NCBI GenBank assembly: GCA_949287505.1 | Contig: CASEGX010000117.1 | Location: 1-64,000, forward strand | Direction of reading: 5' to 3' | From: an uncultured Spirochaetales bacterium | Lineage (GTDB): Bacteria; Spirochaetota; Spirochaetia; Sphaerochaetales; Sphaerochaetaceae | Length of the DNA stretch: 64,000 nucleotides | Part shown: piece by piece, positions 43,417-52,724 of the stretch | Position numbering within the stretch: position 1 is the stretch's first letter | How the letters are laid out: every line of letters begins with the position of its first letter | The notes under the pieces: model-generated | Database searches by the model: none | Seen by the model: only the letters and a program-made list of their open reading frames with translations | What the model was told of the DNA's origin: nothing | Position numbers and translations under genes: made by a program

Positions 43417-44322
43417 TCAGCTGTGAGCATGGAAGAAACTGATGATTTTATCCATAAGCTCCTTCTGGACTGATTTGTACATGAGGAGAGCGTGATGTGT
43501 GTGATGGCACTCTTTTCCCATTTCTGTCTCTACAAAATATGACTCAGTATCTGTTTCTCTTCTTATGATTTCCTGATTTTTAAACGGGACTGTCTTGTCG
43601 CCTCTGTCATGTATGGACAGAAGCGGTGTTCTGATTCTCTCGAGATCTCTTCGGATAGCTTTCAGATTCCAGACAAGTGAAGCTCCCTGCTTCGGGAAAA
43701 GCCCTCTGTAACCCTTCCAGTCTTCATTGCCGTCATTCGAGTCAGGTTTTCCGGTGACAATGCCTGCATGTATGGATGGTTTGAAAAGTCCGATGATACG
43801 GGCAAGATAGGATGCCCATGATGTAACTATCCTGTCGCGGAAGAATGAGTTGTATACGACGGGCGCACCTATTATGACTGTGGCAGCAACGCTATGATTC
43901 TCTGCAAGTTTCAGCGCCATCGCACCGCCCATGGATGTTCCGATCACGACGACACTCTCATACTCCTTGCAGAGCTTCTCATAATACTCTTCTATCCATG
44001 CATACCATGAGGAGAACACTGTTTTCTCGAAATCATGATAATCTGCCCCGAATGTGGGGATGAGGGGCGCATATACATCGTATCCTTCGTCCTTCATTCT
44101 TGAGGCAGCATATGTGTACATCGCTGGGGTTGTAGGATAACCGTGAATCATCAGGACAGCCTTTTCTGAGCCTTGTCTGATCACTATCGATCTGCAAGCG
44201 GGGTCGAAGCATTTTGATTCATCGGCTTCGAGCTTCTCAGGTTTCTCATGATAGAAGAGGAGGCATGACGACCAGAGATAGATGAAAATGGCAATCGCTA
44301 TGATTACTGCTGCATAAATCAT
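43417..44322 (-). CDS. Membrane-anchored alpha/beta hydrolase (carboxylesterase-like)
   Basis: A 301-residue protein with one N-terminal membrane helix (IYAAVIIAIAIFIYLWSSCL), then an alpha/beta-hydrolase fold. The oxyanion region is AVLMIHGYPTTPAMY, the nucleophile elbow VVIGTSMGGAMAL (Ser in GTSMGG), the acid LLSIHDRGDKTVPFKNQE, and the His in CHHTHHALL. This is the pattern of monoglyceride-lipase/carboxylesterase Est30-like enzymes acting on short to medium acyl esters. The anchor leaves it facing either side of the inner membrane. Cleavage of acetyl or feruloyl esters from plant glycans is possible but unsupported. It lies between dCMP deaminase and the oad operon. Confidence 0.82.
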   Translation of the reverse strand: MIYAAVIIAIAIFIYLWSSCLLFYHEKPEKLEADESKCFDPACRSIVIRQGSEKAVLMIHGYPTTPAMYTYAASRMKDEGYDVYAPLIPTFGADYHDFEKTVFSSWYAWIEEYYEKLCKEYESVVVIGTSMGGAMALKLAENHSVAATVIIGAPVVYNSFFRDRIVTSWASYLARIIGLFKPSIHAGIVTGKPDSNDGNEDWKGYRGLFPKQGASLVWNLKAIRRDLERIRTPLLSIHDRGDKTVPFKNQEIIRRETDTESYFVETEMGKECHHTHHALLMYKSVQKELMDKIISFFHAHS

Positions 44323-44346
44323 GGCAGCATTCTACCTCATGGAAGA

Positions 44347-44377
44347 GAAATAAAACAGGACCCCTTCCGAGGTCCTG
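44347..44377 (-). terminator. Terminator of the oadGAB operon
   Basis: On the minus strand CAGGACC (44377-44371) pairs with GGTCCTG (44362-44356) around TCGGAAGG, followed by TTTTATTTC. It is a strong stem, 22 bases after the oadB stop. Confidence 0.8.
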
Positions 44378-44399
44378 TGATAAGTCTCGTTATCCCTTA

Positions 44400-45593
44400 T
44401 CAGAGGGCTGCCATCATTGTAGGAACGACAGAGATCAGAACACCTGCTGCAACTGCAGATCCGATAACTCCGGATACGTTCGGTCCCATAGCATGCATGA
44501 GAAGGAAGTTCTGAGAGTCCTCTTTCTGTCCTTCCTTGCTGGAGACACGCGCAGCCATAGGAACTGCGGATACACCTGCTGAACCGATGAGCGGATTCAC
44601 AGGGTGCTTCGGATCGACCTTGTTCATAAGCTTTGCAATGAGAACACCGCCTGCTGTTCCGAATCCGAATGCGACCATACCGAGCACAAGGATTCCAAGT
44701 GTCTCAAGGTTGAGGAAGACATCTGCTGCCATCTTCGATCCAACTGCAAGGCCAAGGAAGATCGTGACTGTGTTCATAAGAGCATTCTGCATTGTATCAG
44801 AGAGTCTCTTCATGACACCGCACTCTGTAGCGAGGTTGCCGAACATAAGAGCTCCGATGAGTGAACATGCGGAAGGAAGGAGGATTGCACAGACTGTGAT
44901 GACCATGATCGGGAATACGATCTTCTCAGTCTTGGAAACCGGTCTGAGCTGTTCCATCCTTATAAGTCTTTCCTTCTTTGTTGTCAGTGCTCTCATGATA
45001 GGTGGCTGAATGATTGGAACAAGTGCCATGTACGAGTATGCTGCGACAGCAATTGAACCAAGATATTCAGGAGCAAGACGGCTGGTTACATAGATTGATG
45101 TAGGGCCATCTGCACCACCGATGATTCCGATAGAGGAAGCAACGTTCAGGTCGAAGTTGATTCCAGGAATGAATGACAGAAGAAGCGCTCCGATAAGTGC
45201 CGTGAAGATACCGAGCTGGGCAGCTGCACCCATCAGAAGAGTTTTCGGGTTTGCGATAAGCGGTCCGAAATCCGTCATAGCACCTACACCCATGAAGATG
45301 AGCACAGGGAAGAGGCCGGAATCGATACCTGCATCGAAAAGAACCCTGATGAATCCTGCATCGCCCGATGTCGGATCGACAGAAGCGATGTATGCGAACG
45401 GAATGTTCGACAGGATACATCCCATAGCGATTGGAACAAGGAGAAGCGGTTCAAAGCCCTTCTTGATTCCAAGATACAGCAGCACGAATCCTACAAGGAT
45501 CATCAGGGCGTTTCCCCAGCCGCCTGGCTGGAGAAAACCGTAGATGCCTGTAGAGTAAAGCAGCTGCTGGAATCCATTTATAATTGCATCCAT
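44400..45593 (-). CDS. oadB: Oxaloacetate decarboxylase, beta subunit (Na+ pump)
   Basis: A 397-residue membrane protein with about nine to eleven helices, the Na+-translocating carboxybiotin decarboxylase. Family blocks: [40 protein letters not shown] (with the functional Asp of the IGGADGP motif), [40 protein letters not shown] and [20 protein letters not shown]. It removes CO2 from carboxybiotin carried by OadA and exports Na+, conserving energy from oxaloacetate or related acids. It follows oadA after 13 bp and ends the operon at a clear terminator. The same subunit serves methylmalonyl-CoA and glutaconyl-CoA decarboxylases, but the OadA here sets the substrate as oxaloacetate. Confidence 0.95.
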   Translation of the reverse strand: MDAIINGFQQLLYSTGIYGFLQPGGWGNALMILVGFVLLYLGIKKGFEPLLLVPIAMGCILSNIPFAYIASVDPTSGDAGFIRVLFDAGIDSGLFPVLIFMGVGAMTDFGPLIANPKTLLMGAAAQLGIFTALIGALLLSFIPGINFDLNVASSIGIIGGADGPTSIYVTSRLAPEYLGSIAVAAYSYMALVPIIQPPIMRALTTKKERLIRMEQLRPVSKTEKIVFPIMVITVCAILLPSACSLIGALMFGNLATECGVMKRLSDTMQNALMNTVTIFLGLAVGSKMAADVFLNLETLGILVLGMVAFGFGTAGGVLIAKLMNKVDPKHPVNPLIGSAGVSAVPMAARVSSKEGQKEDSQNFLLMHAMGPNVSGVIGSAVAAGVLISVVPTMMAAL

Positions 45594-45606
45594 TTTCTAT
45601 TACCTC

Positions 45607-47808
45607 TTAGCCGATGACCATCAGCTTGGTACCAGACTGAAGCTGGTCGCCCTGGTTGACGAGAATCTGCTGAACTGTGCCATCGCACGGTGAGTAGATC
45701 TCATTTTCCATCTTCATAGCTTCCATGACCATGAGAACCTGGTCCTTCTTTACCGCATCTCCGACCTTTACATTGAAGCGGAGTACAAGACCCGGCATCG
45801 GTGCATTGATATCTGTTCCGCCTGAAACAGGTGCGCTCTGCACAGGAGCTGGCTGTACCGGGGCACTCTGGACAGGTGCTTCCTGTGGTGCCGGTGCAGG
45901 AGCTGGAGCTGGCTGTACTGGAGCACTCTGAGCTGATACAACACCGCCGATAGTCATAAGAAGGTCTCCAGACTGAAGCTGCTGTCCCTGTGAGACAGGA
46001 ATGGATGAGATGACACCATCGCATGGAGCGTAGATCTCATTCTCCATCTTCATGGCTTCCATGACCATGATGACCTGATCCTTCTTCACCGCGTCTCCGA
46101 CTTTAACGTTGATGCGGAGTACAAGACCCGGCATTGGTGCCTTGATCTCTTCAGAGCCTGTGACAACTGTCTGCTGAACAGGTGCGCTCTGTACCGGAGC
46201 TGCCTGTGGTGCAGCCTGAGGAGCTGCTGTAATGCCATCAGAAATTGTGTACGGATAAGCAACGCCGTTTACAGTAGCTGTGCCATTCTGAAGCTGGACA
46301 CCATATGTGTGGCCGTTTACAGATACTGTATAGCTTCCGTTTCCGCCAGCTTTCTTCGGAGCCTCTGCTGCCTTCTTTGCCTCTTCAGCCTTCTTCATCT
46401 CGCTCTTGAGTCTTACACCGTTGACTTTTGCGTTTCCTGTGAGATAGAGGATTCCCTTCTCCTTGCATGCTGCTGCGATGAAGATGTTCTCGTCTGTAAT
46501 TGGGAGGTTAGCCTCTTCAAGCATCTTCTTTGCTGCTGCGATGCCTTTCTTCGGATCGCGGTCGTTGATGTCTACAACCTTCTCTGTTGTCGGCTCGAGA
46601 TGAAGCTGCTCAGATGCAAGCTTCACGACTTCCGGATCAGGTGAGACAGGTGTCTTTCCGAAATAGCCGAGAACCATCTTGCCATAGCCCTCTGCAAACT
46701 TCTTCCATGGTCCGAACATGACATTGTTGAATGCCTGCTGGAAATAGAACTGTGAAACAGGTGTTACGGATGTGCCGAAACCGCCCTTTGCAACTGTATC
46801 GCCCATAGCCTCGACAATCTGTGGATACTTGTCCATGAGTCCGTTGTCTCTGAGCATCTGGGTATTTGCTGTAAGAGCTCCGCCAGGAAGCGGGAAGAAC
46901 GGGATTTCAGGGTTGACTGCTGTAGCCTCTGGTGGGAGGAAGTAGTCGGACATGCACTTCTCGAATACCTTCTCAGCCTCGCGGACCTTGTTGATATCAA
47001 CATCGAGTGTATAGTCCGTGCCCCTGAATGCATGCCACATTGTAAGGATGTCTGGCTGGCATGTACCGCCTGAGCATGGAGACATCGACAAGTCGATGCC
47101 GTCTGCGCCTGCATCGAGTGCTGACATGTACTGTGCGATTGATACACCTGCTGTCTCGTGTGAATGGAAAACGATCTTCACATTCGGTCCGAGAAGCTTT
47201 CTGGCTCTCTTGATTGTTTCATATACATTGTGCGGAGTGGATGTGCCTGAAGCATCCTTGAAACATACAGAATCAAAAGGAATGCTTGCATCGAGGATCT
47301 CGCGGAGAATCCTTTCATAGAAATCCGGGGTATGAGCTCCTGTGACACCCTCCGGGAGGCTCATCATCGTGACTGTGACTTCATGCTTGAGTCCTGCGTC
47401 ATGGATAGCTCTTCCGCTGTCGATGAGGTTGTTGACATCGTTGAGAGCATCGAAATTCCTGATTGTTGTCATGCCATGCTTCTTGAAAAGCTGTGCATGG
47501 AGCTTGATGATGTCCCTTGGCTGTGAATCAAGTCCGACGACATTGACACCGCGGGCAAGAGTCTGGAGGTTTGCATCCGGACCTGCAACACGTCTGAATT
47601 CATCCATCATCTCGAATGCATCTTCATTTGTATAGAAGTAGAGTGACTGGAATCTTGCTCCACCACCTGCTTCGAAATGAGTAATACCTGCTTCCTTTGC
47701 AGCTGCAACTGCTGGCATGAAGTCCTTTGTGAACACACGTGCGCCGTAAACAGACTGGAATCCATCGCGGAACGCTGTGCACATGAAGTCAACTTTCTTC
47801 TTGCTCAT
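45607..47808 (-). CDS. oadA: Oxaloacetate decarboxylase, alpha subunit with two biotinyl domains
   Basis: A 733-residue protein, longer than the usual 590-600. Residues 1-460 are the carboxyltransferase (TAFRDGFQSVYGARV, VCFKDASGTSTPHNV, VFHSHETAGVSIAQYM, GGTCQPDILTMWHAF), which moves CO2 from oxaloacetate to biotin. After a short EEAKKAAEAPKK linker and a partial hammerhead-like segment come two biotin carrier domains, each with EAMKMEN: Lys587 and Lys699. They are separated by an Ala-Pro-Val-Gln-rich flexible linker. Tandem carriers are normal in dihydrolipoyl acyltransferases but unusual in OadA. It forms a complex with OadB and OadG. It starts 17 bp after oadG. Confidence 0.95.
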   Translation of the reverse strand: MSKKKVDFMCTAFRDGFQSVYGARVFTKDFMPAVAAAKEAGITHFEAGGGARFQSLYFYTNEDAFEMMDEFRRVAGPDANLQTLARGVNVVGLDSQPRDIIKLHAQLFKKHGMTTIRNFDALNDVNNLIDSGRAIHDAGLKHEVTVTMMSLPEGVTGAHTPDFYERILREILDASIPFDSVCFKDASGTSTPHNVYETIKRARKLLGPNVKIVFHSHETAGVSIAQYMSALDAGADGIDLSMSPCSGGTCQPDILTMWHAFRGTDYTLDVDINKVREAEKVFEKCMSDYFLPPEATAVNPEIPFFPLPGGALTANTQMLRDNGLMDKYPQIVEAMGDTVAKGGFGTSVTPVSQFYFQQAFNNVMFGPWKKFAEGYGKMVLGYFGKTPVSPDPEVVKLASEQLHLEPTTEKVVDINDRDPKKGIAAAKKMLEEANLPITDENIFIAAACKEKGILYLTGNAKVNGVRLKSEMKKAEEAKKAAEAPKKAGGNGSYTVSVNGHTYGVQLQNGTATVNGVAYPYTISDGITAAPQAAPQAAPVQSAPVQQTVVTGSEEIKAPMPGLVLRINVKVGDAVKKDQVIMVMEAMKMENEIYAPCDGVISSIPVSQGQQLQSGDLLMTIGGVVSAQSAPVQPAPAPAPAPQEAPVQSAPVQPAPVQSAPVSGGTDINAPMPGLVLRFNVKVGDAVKKDQVLMVMEAMKMENEIYSPCDGTVQQILVNQGDQLQSGTKLMVIG

Positions 47809-47825
47809 TTTCTTTGAACCCCTTT

Positions 47826-48131
47826 TTAATTCTTGGATTTGTCGTATGCAGCTGCTATTGCTGCGGCGACTGCTGCTTCATCTCCCTGTGGAGCTGCGGC
47901 AGCTCTCTGCTGGACCTGTACTGAGGCTGCCTGAACTGGGGCAGCTGCTGGTGTCTCGCTCTGGTGGCCTTTCTCCAGGTTCATGATGACCTTGCTCATC
48001 AGTTTGGAAGCGAAGATCAGAATGACGAGGAAGATGAAAACCGTACACATTCCAAGCACCAGGAGTACCAGGCCATCGTAAATCTGTGCGACAAGCACAT
48101 CTCTTGGCATATTTGTTAACATCGTCAACAT
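47826..48131 (-). CDS. oadG: Oxaloacetate decarboxylase, gamma subunit
   Basis: A 101-residue protein with one membrane helix (about 17-45, IYDGLVLLVLGMCTVFIFLV) and an Ala/Gln/Pro-rich tail, the layout of OadG, which holds the alpha and beta subunits together. The ATG at 48131 is chosen since CAGGAG lies 7 bases upstream; a start at 48146 would overlap that ribosome site. The usual zinc-binding His-rich C-terminus of enterobacterial OadG is absent; the tail is instead AAVAAAIAAAYDKSKN, as in many OadG-family proteins of anaerobes. First gene of the operon. Confidence 0.85.
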   Translation of the reverse strand: MLTMLTNMPRDVLVAQIYDGLVLLVLGMCTVFIFLVILIFASKLMSKVIMNLEKGHQSETPAAAPVQAASVQVQQRAAAAPQGDEAAVAAAIAAAYDKSKN

Positions 48132-48168
48132 ATAACACTCCTGCACCTATATTAGGTTTCAATTTCAG

Positions 48169-48198
48169 AATATATCAGAGATAGGGTTGTCTCTTCAA
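48169..48198 (-). promoter_or_regulatory. Promoter of the oadGAB operon
   Basis: On the minus strand TTGAAG (48198-48193) and TATATT (48174-48169) are separated by 18 bp. The start would be near 48162, leaving a 30-base leader with the GGAG ribosome site. Confidence 0.5.
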
Positions 48199-48325
48199 TA
48201 TGCGGATTTCCTGTCCTCTTGAAAGAATGACTATGAAAACCACTGTGATTTCCTTGCAAAAATACCCGTCAGAATGGAAGATGGTTCTATCCCCGTACGT
48301 GAGGGATTTTAATTAGGAGTATATT

Positions 48326-49654
48326 ATGGATTATAACGTATTTGATTATGGTGCTTCAGGCGATGGAAAGAAAGATGATGCCAAGAGTATCCAGAAAGCA
48401 ATAGATGCAGCCTCTGCCTCGGGCGGCGGACGTGTTGTCCTTGATGGCTGCCGCACATTCCTCTCTTCATCAATCATCCTGAAAAAGGGTGTGGACCTTC
48501 ACGTCGTGCGAGGATCAAGGCTTCTTGCGACTCCGGTTCTTGAAGATTACATGCACCCGAATGAAGGAAAGAAAGATGAGGGGGTGAGTATCGCTGGCAC
48601 TCCGGTGACCCTGAAACCTTCCTATGCTTTCATCTATGCCCTCGATGCCGATGATATCGCTATAACAGGAGATGGGGAGATTGATGGAAACTGCTACGCG
48701 TTTGTCAAACGTGTCTCACAGTACTATGTGACCGGGGATTTCTACCCTCGTCCGACGATGATATATCTTGAGCACTGCAGCCATGTGACTGTCAGGGATA
48801 TAACTCTTCGTAATGCACCATTCTGGACACTCCATCCGGCAGGATGCTACGACGTGCTTATCAGTAATATACGTATATTGAATCCACTTGATGTTGCGAA
48901 CTCGGATGGAATAGACCCGGACCATTCATCAAATGTCAGGATTCTGGGTTGCCATGTTGAAGCTGCTGATGACTGCATATGCCTGAAGAGCTCTGCAGGG
49001 AACATGGAGTATGGTCCAACAGAGAACATAGTCATTGCCGATTGTACTCTTAAATCAACATCAGCTGCGCTGAAGATCGGAACTGAAGGCACCGGAGATT
49101 TCAAGAACATCGTTGTCCATGGTGTGACCATAAGCGGTACCAACAGAGGCATTTCCATACAGATCCGTGACCAGGGGTCTGTCAGGAATGCATTTTTCTC
49201 TGATATCACAATAGAGACACGTCGTTTCGCTCCATGCTGGTGGGGAACTGCGGAGCCCATCGCCATAACATCAATTGATAGGGTGGAAGGAAAGGAATCG
49301 GGAAGCATAGAGAATATCGTTTTCGAGAACATCGTTGCCTCGGGAGAGAATGGCGTATTCATTCATGGAAACCATAAGGTGCGGAACATCAGGATGCGCA
49401 ATGTCCGTATTGAGCTGAAGACTGTGTCCAAATGGGAAAAAGGGCTTTATGATTACAGGCCGGGAGAGGGGACGGAAGTTCTGAAGAAAGGTTCTTCTGC
49501 ATATTTCATCAGCGGAGTCGATGGTCTTTTGATGGAAGATTGCAGTGCTGTTTTCTCTGATAATGCAGACGGTGCTTTCTCCGATGCTGTAAGAATCGAT
49601 GATTCTACAGACATTGAGAACAGGGCGTTCAGAACAGAGGGGCTTGATGACTGA
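48326..49654 (+). CDS. GH28 glycoside hydrolase (polygalacturonase-like)
   Basis: A 442-residue right-handed beta-helix enzyme without a signal peptide, so cytosolic. It starts with the typical NVFDYGASGDGKKDDAKSIQ segment. Catalytic blocks: NSDGIDPDHSSNV (first Asp), EAADDCICLKS (Asp pair) and STSAALKIGTEGTGDF; the usual GHG of secreted polygalacturonases is replaced by Ser-Ala-Ala, as in exo-acting intracellular members. A later RGISIQIRDQG corresponds to the RIK-like region. It probably removes galacturonic acid or rhamnose units from imported pectin oligomers. Ribosome site TTAGGAG. It overlaps the GH38 gene by 8 bp and so is cotranscribed with it. Exact linkage cannot be read from sequence. 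Confidence 0.88.
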   Translation: MDYNVFDYGASGDGKKDDAKSIQKAIDAASASGGGRVVLDGCRTFLSSSIILKKGVDLHVVRGSRLLATPVLEDYMHPNEGKKDEGVSIAGTPVTLKPSYAFIYALDADDIAITGDGEIDGNCYAFVKRVSQYYVTGDFYPRPTMIYLEHCSHVTVRDITLRNAPFWTLHPAGCYDVLISNIRILNPLDVANSDGIDPDHSSNVRILGCHVEAADDCICLKSSAGNMEYGPTENIVIADCTLKSTSAALKIGTEGTGDFKNIVVHGVTISGTNRGISIQIRDQGSVRNAFFSDITIETRRFAPCWWGTAEPIAITSIDRVEGKESGSIENIVFENIVASGENGVFIHGNHKVRNIRMRNVRIELKTVSKWEKGLYDYRPGEGTEVLKKGSSAYFISGVDGLLMEDCSAVFSDNADGAFSDAVRIDDSTDIENRAFRTEGLDD

Positions 49655-52600
49655 GAGAAGAAACAGGATCCTTGCAATCCTTAATTACCTAGAGAAGAAC
49701 ATACTGTTCCCGAGGACAGCTGTTGAGAATGTCGAGATATCAGCAGCAGATTATGAAATCCCTGATGTTTTTCCTCTCGATGCGGCATGGGAATCTTTCC
49801 CTTCTGATGAGACGTGGGGCGGCCCTGACAGTCACTTTCTGTTTCGTGCTTCTGTCAGCGGATGGGAAGGAAAACCGCTTGCCGTGATTCTTGAAACTGA
49901 CTCAAAAGTGAGATGGAGCACGGATAATCCACAGATACTCGTCTATCTTGATGGAAAGCTTCGTGGAACGATGGATATGAATCACCAGATGCTTGTTCTT
50001 TCCGAAAAGTGCAGGGAAGGAGAAGTCTTCACTCTTGGTTTCTATGCATATTCAAACAGTCGGGGACGCACTAATTTTTTCCATCTTTCCGCAGCAGCTC
50101 CATCGTTTGGCGTGATGGCTCTCTATTTTGATATGAAGAATGTTTTCGAAGCAGCCGATCTCCTTTCTCCTGATGATATTGAGCGTATCAAGGCTTTTGC
50201 TTCACTTGAGAGCGCGATAAATGTCCTGGATACACGTTCTCATTCGCTTCTTGAGGAAAGCGTGGAAAAGGCGAGAGGGATTATCGATGCTTACCTCTCT
50301 TCCAGACCTCTTTCCTGTGTCACCGTTTCCTCTGTCGGAAGCACTCATATCGATGTGGCGTGGAAATGGCCGCTGAGGCAGACAAGGCAGAAAGCTGTCA
50401 GAAGTGCTCTCACTGCCCTCAATCTCATGGATCATTATCCTGATTTCCACTTCCTGCTCACTCAGCCGCAGGTCTATGAATTCATACATGAGGAGCGTCC
50501 GGACATCTTTTCACGCATCAAGGAGCGCATAAGGGAAGGTCGATGGGAAGCTGAGGGTGGAATGTGGCTCGAGAGCGACTGCAACCTTGCATCCGGAGAG
50601 TCTCTTGTAAGACAGCTTATACATGGAAAGCGGTATTTCGAGGAAGTTCTCGGAGCCCCTGAGTCCATTGTCCTGTGGCTTCCTGATGCATTCGGTTTCA
50701 ACGGGAACCTTCCTCAGATAATGAAGAAAGCCGGGATAGAGTATTTCATGACAACGAAAATCAGCTGGAGTGATACTCATATCTTCCCGTATGATGTATT
50801 TACGTGGCGCGGTATCGATGGAAGCGAGGTCCTTTCGTATTTCATATCCACGCGCGAATATGGAAGCGACGGCCGTCATCCCGATTACCACACAACCTAT
50901 AACGGCATACAGAATGCTTCCCAGATCATGGGTACGTGGAACAGATTCCAGGACAAGGACATTCTTGAAGATGTTCTTACATGCTACGGCTATGGAGATG
51001 GTGGAGGTGGACCTACCTTCGGGATGCTTGAGAACTCGAAGCGGCTTTCACACTCTGTTGCAAGATGCCCCCGCACAGTAAACACAGGAATGCGTGAATA
51101 CTTCTCATCTCTTCGCAGCAAATGCAGGAAAGCTCTGCCTGTATGGACAGGAGAACTCTATTTCGAGTATCACCGCGGTGTCATGACAAGTATCAGTGAG
51201 GAGAAGAAGTGGAACAGAAGGATTGAGAACCTTACTCACGATGCCGAAGCTCTTTCTGTGATTGCAGGGCTTTCTCTGCGTGACAGACTTGATAAGGTCT
51301 GGAAGATAATCCTTCTCAATCAGTTCCATGACATATTGCCAGGATCCGCAATCGATGAGGTGTATGAAGAGGCATTCAGGGAATATGAAGAAGCTGAAGC
51401 CATGGACTCATCCATCATTTCCACCTCCCTTTCATCTCTCTATGGAAATGAGGGGCATGTTCTTTCCGTGTTCAATACAACCGGGCACATGCGTACGTCC
51501 CTTGTCCAGCTTGAAAGAGAAGTAGAAGGCTATTCTGGCCAGAAGACATATGACGGGCATTATCTTTTTAAAGCTGATGATGTTCCTTCCTATGGAGCGA
51601 AAAGCATAGCCAGAGATGACGGCGTGAAAGAGTGTGTGCTGCAAGGTTCTGCTTCTTCCTTCGAGACCCCTTTTTATAAGGTAATGATAGACTCAGATGG
51701 CAATATATCCTCACTTTTTGATAAGGAATACGGCAGGGAGGTTATCAAAGAAGGGGATGCTGGAAACAAAATCATTTCATATGAGGACCGGCCTCTTCGC
51801 TTTGATAACTGGAACACGGAGGAGTATTACAGAGAAAAGCCGTATCCATGGGATGTGGATGGAAAAGCAGAAGTCGTGGAGAACGGGCCTTTAAGAGCGG
51901 TTGTTGAGATAAGGAAGAAATCACTTTCGTCCACCCTTGTGCAGCATGTTGCGTTCTATCGCCATACGCGCCGCGTGGATTTCATCTCATCGCTTGACTG
52001 GGACTCGGATCATCTTCTTGTCAAAGCGGAATTCCCTGTTGCAGTTCATTCCTACAGTGCAGACTATGAAATCCAGTTCGGATCAATAACACGGAGTGCA
52101 ACTGAAAACACCGACTGGGACAGAGCCGCATTCGAGGTACCAGCACTGCGCTGGAGCGATGTCTCGGAACCGGGATATGGTGTTTCGCTCATGGCGGACA
52201 GCCGCTATGGCTACAGCGTAAAGGATGGCGTGATGACAGTCTCACTTCTCAAGTCCGGAACGGATCCTGCAGAGAATGCCGACAGGGGACACCATGAATT
52301 CACATACTCCATTTATCCTCATGGCGGGACATGGAGAGAGGGCGGTACCGTTGCGGCTGCGGAAGACCTCAATAAACCTCTTATCGCATTTTATTCTGAC
52401 AGGACTTTGAATACATCATTCATAAGTTCCAGCAGAGAAAACGTAATTATCGATACAGTAAAGGAAAGCGAGGATGGAAAAGGTATTGTAATAAGGGCTT
52501 ACGAAGCCTATGGAATGCGAACGGGAGCTGAGATACGTTTCGACAGGGAATATGTGGTACATGAGACAGATCTTCTGGAGAGAAGAACGGGAGAAGACAT

Positions 52601-52667
52601 CAGCGGAGAGTGCATTGAGCGCGTCTTCATGCCGTATGAGATCGTGACGTTCTATCTTTCGCGTTGA
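49647..52667 (+). CDS. GH38 alpha-mannosidase
   Basis: A 1006-residue enzyme. The ATG at 49647 lies inside the end of the GH28 gene; an earlier in-frame start at 49599 would overlap it more and has no ribosome site. GH38 motifs: SSVGSTHIDVAWKWPL (zinc ligands His234, Asp236), GGMWLESDCNLASGESL, and the nucleophile Asp347 in WLPDAFGFNGNLPQI; a zinc His is in NQFHDILPGSAIDEVY. The length and the helical-bundle plus beta-sandwich C-terminus fit bacterial GH38 enzymes acting on alpha-mannosides (2-, 3- or 6-linked). It lacks a signal peptide. Coupled with GH28 it may take part in degrading oligosaccharides after uptake. Confidence 0.93.
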   Translation: MTERRNRILAILNYLEKNILFPRTAVENVEISAADYEIPDVFPLDAAWESFPSDETWGGPDSHFLFRASVSGWEGKPLAVILETDSKVRWSTDNPQILVYLDGKLRGTMDMNHQMLVLSEKCREGEVFTLGFYAYSNSRGRTNFFHLSAAAPSFGVMALYFDMKNVFEAADLLSPDDIERIKAFASLESAINVLDTRSHSLLEESVEKARGIIDAYLSSRPLSCVTVSSVGSTHIDVAWKWPLRQTRQKAVRSALTALNLMDHYPDFHFLLTQPQVYEFIHEERPDIFSRIKERIREGRWEAEGGMWLESDCNLASGESLVRQLIHGKRYFEEVLGAPESIVLWLPDAFGFNGNLPQIMKKAGIEYFMTTKISWSDTHIFPYDVFTWRGIDGSEVLSYFISTREYGSDGRHPDYHTTYNGIQNASQIMGTWNRFQDKDILEDVLTCYGYGDGGGGPTFGMLENSKRLSHSVARCPRTVNTGMREYFSSLRSKCRKALPVWTGELYFEYHRGVMTSISEEKKWNRRIENLTHDAEALSVIAGLSLRDRLDKVWKIILLNQFHDILPGSAIDEVYEEAFREYEEAEAMDSSIISTSLSSLYGNEGHVLSVFNTTGHMRTSLVQLEREVEGYSGQKTYDGHYLFKADDVPSYGAKSIARDDGVKECVLQGSASSFETPFYKVMIDSDGNISSLFDKEYGREVIKEGDAGNKIISYEDRPLRFDNWNTEEYYREKPYPWDVDGKAEVVENGPLRAVVEIRKKSLSSTLVQHVAFYRHTRRVDFISSLDWDSDHLLVKAEFPVAVHSYSADYEIQFGSITRSATENTDWDRAAFEVPALRWSDVSEPGYGVSLMADSRYGYSVKDGVMTVSLLKSGTDPAENADRGHHEFTYSIYPHGGTWREGGTVAAAEDLNKPLIAFYSDRTLNTSFISSSRENVIIDTVKESEDGKGIVIRAYEAYGMRTGAEIRFDREYVVHETDLLERRTGEDISGECIERVFMPYEIVTFYLSR

Positions 52668-52724
52668 TTATGAGAGGGGAGTCTTTTTCCCTTTGCTGTG
52701 TTATATTCTTCGTAGGAGAAAATT

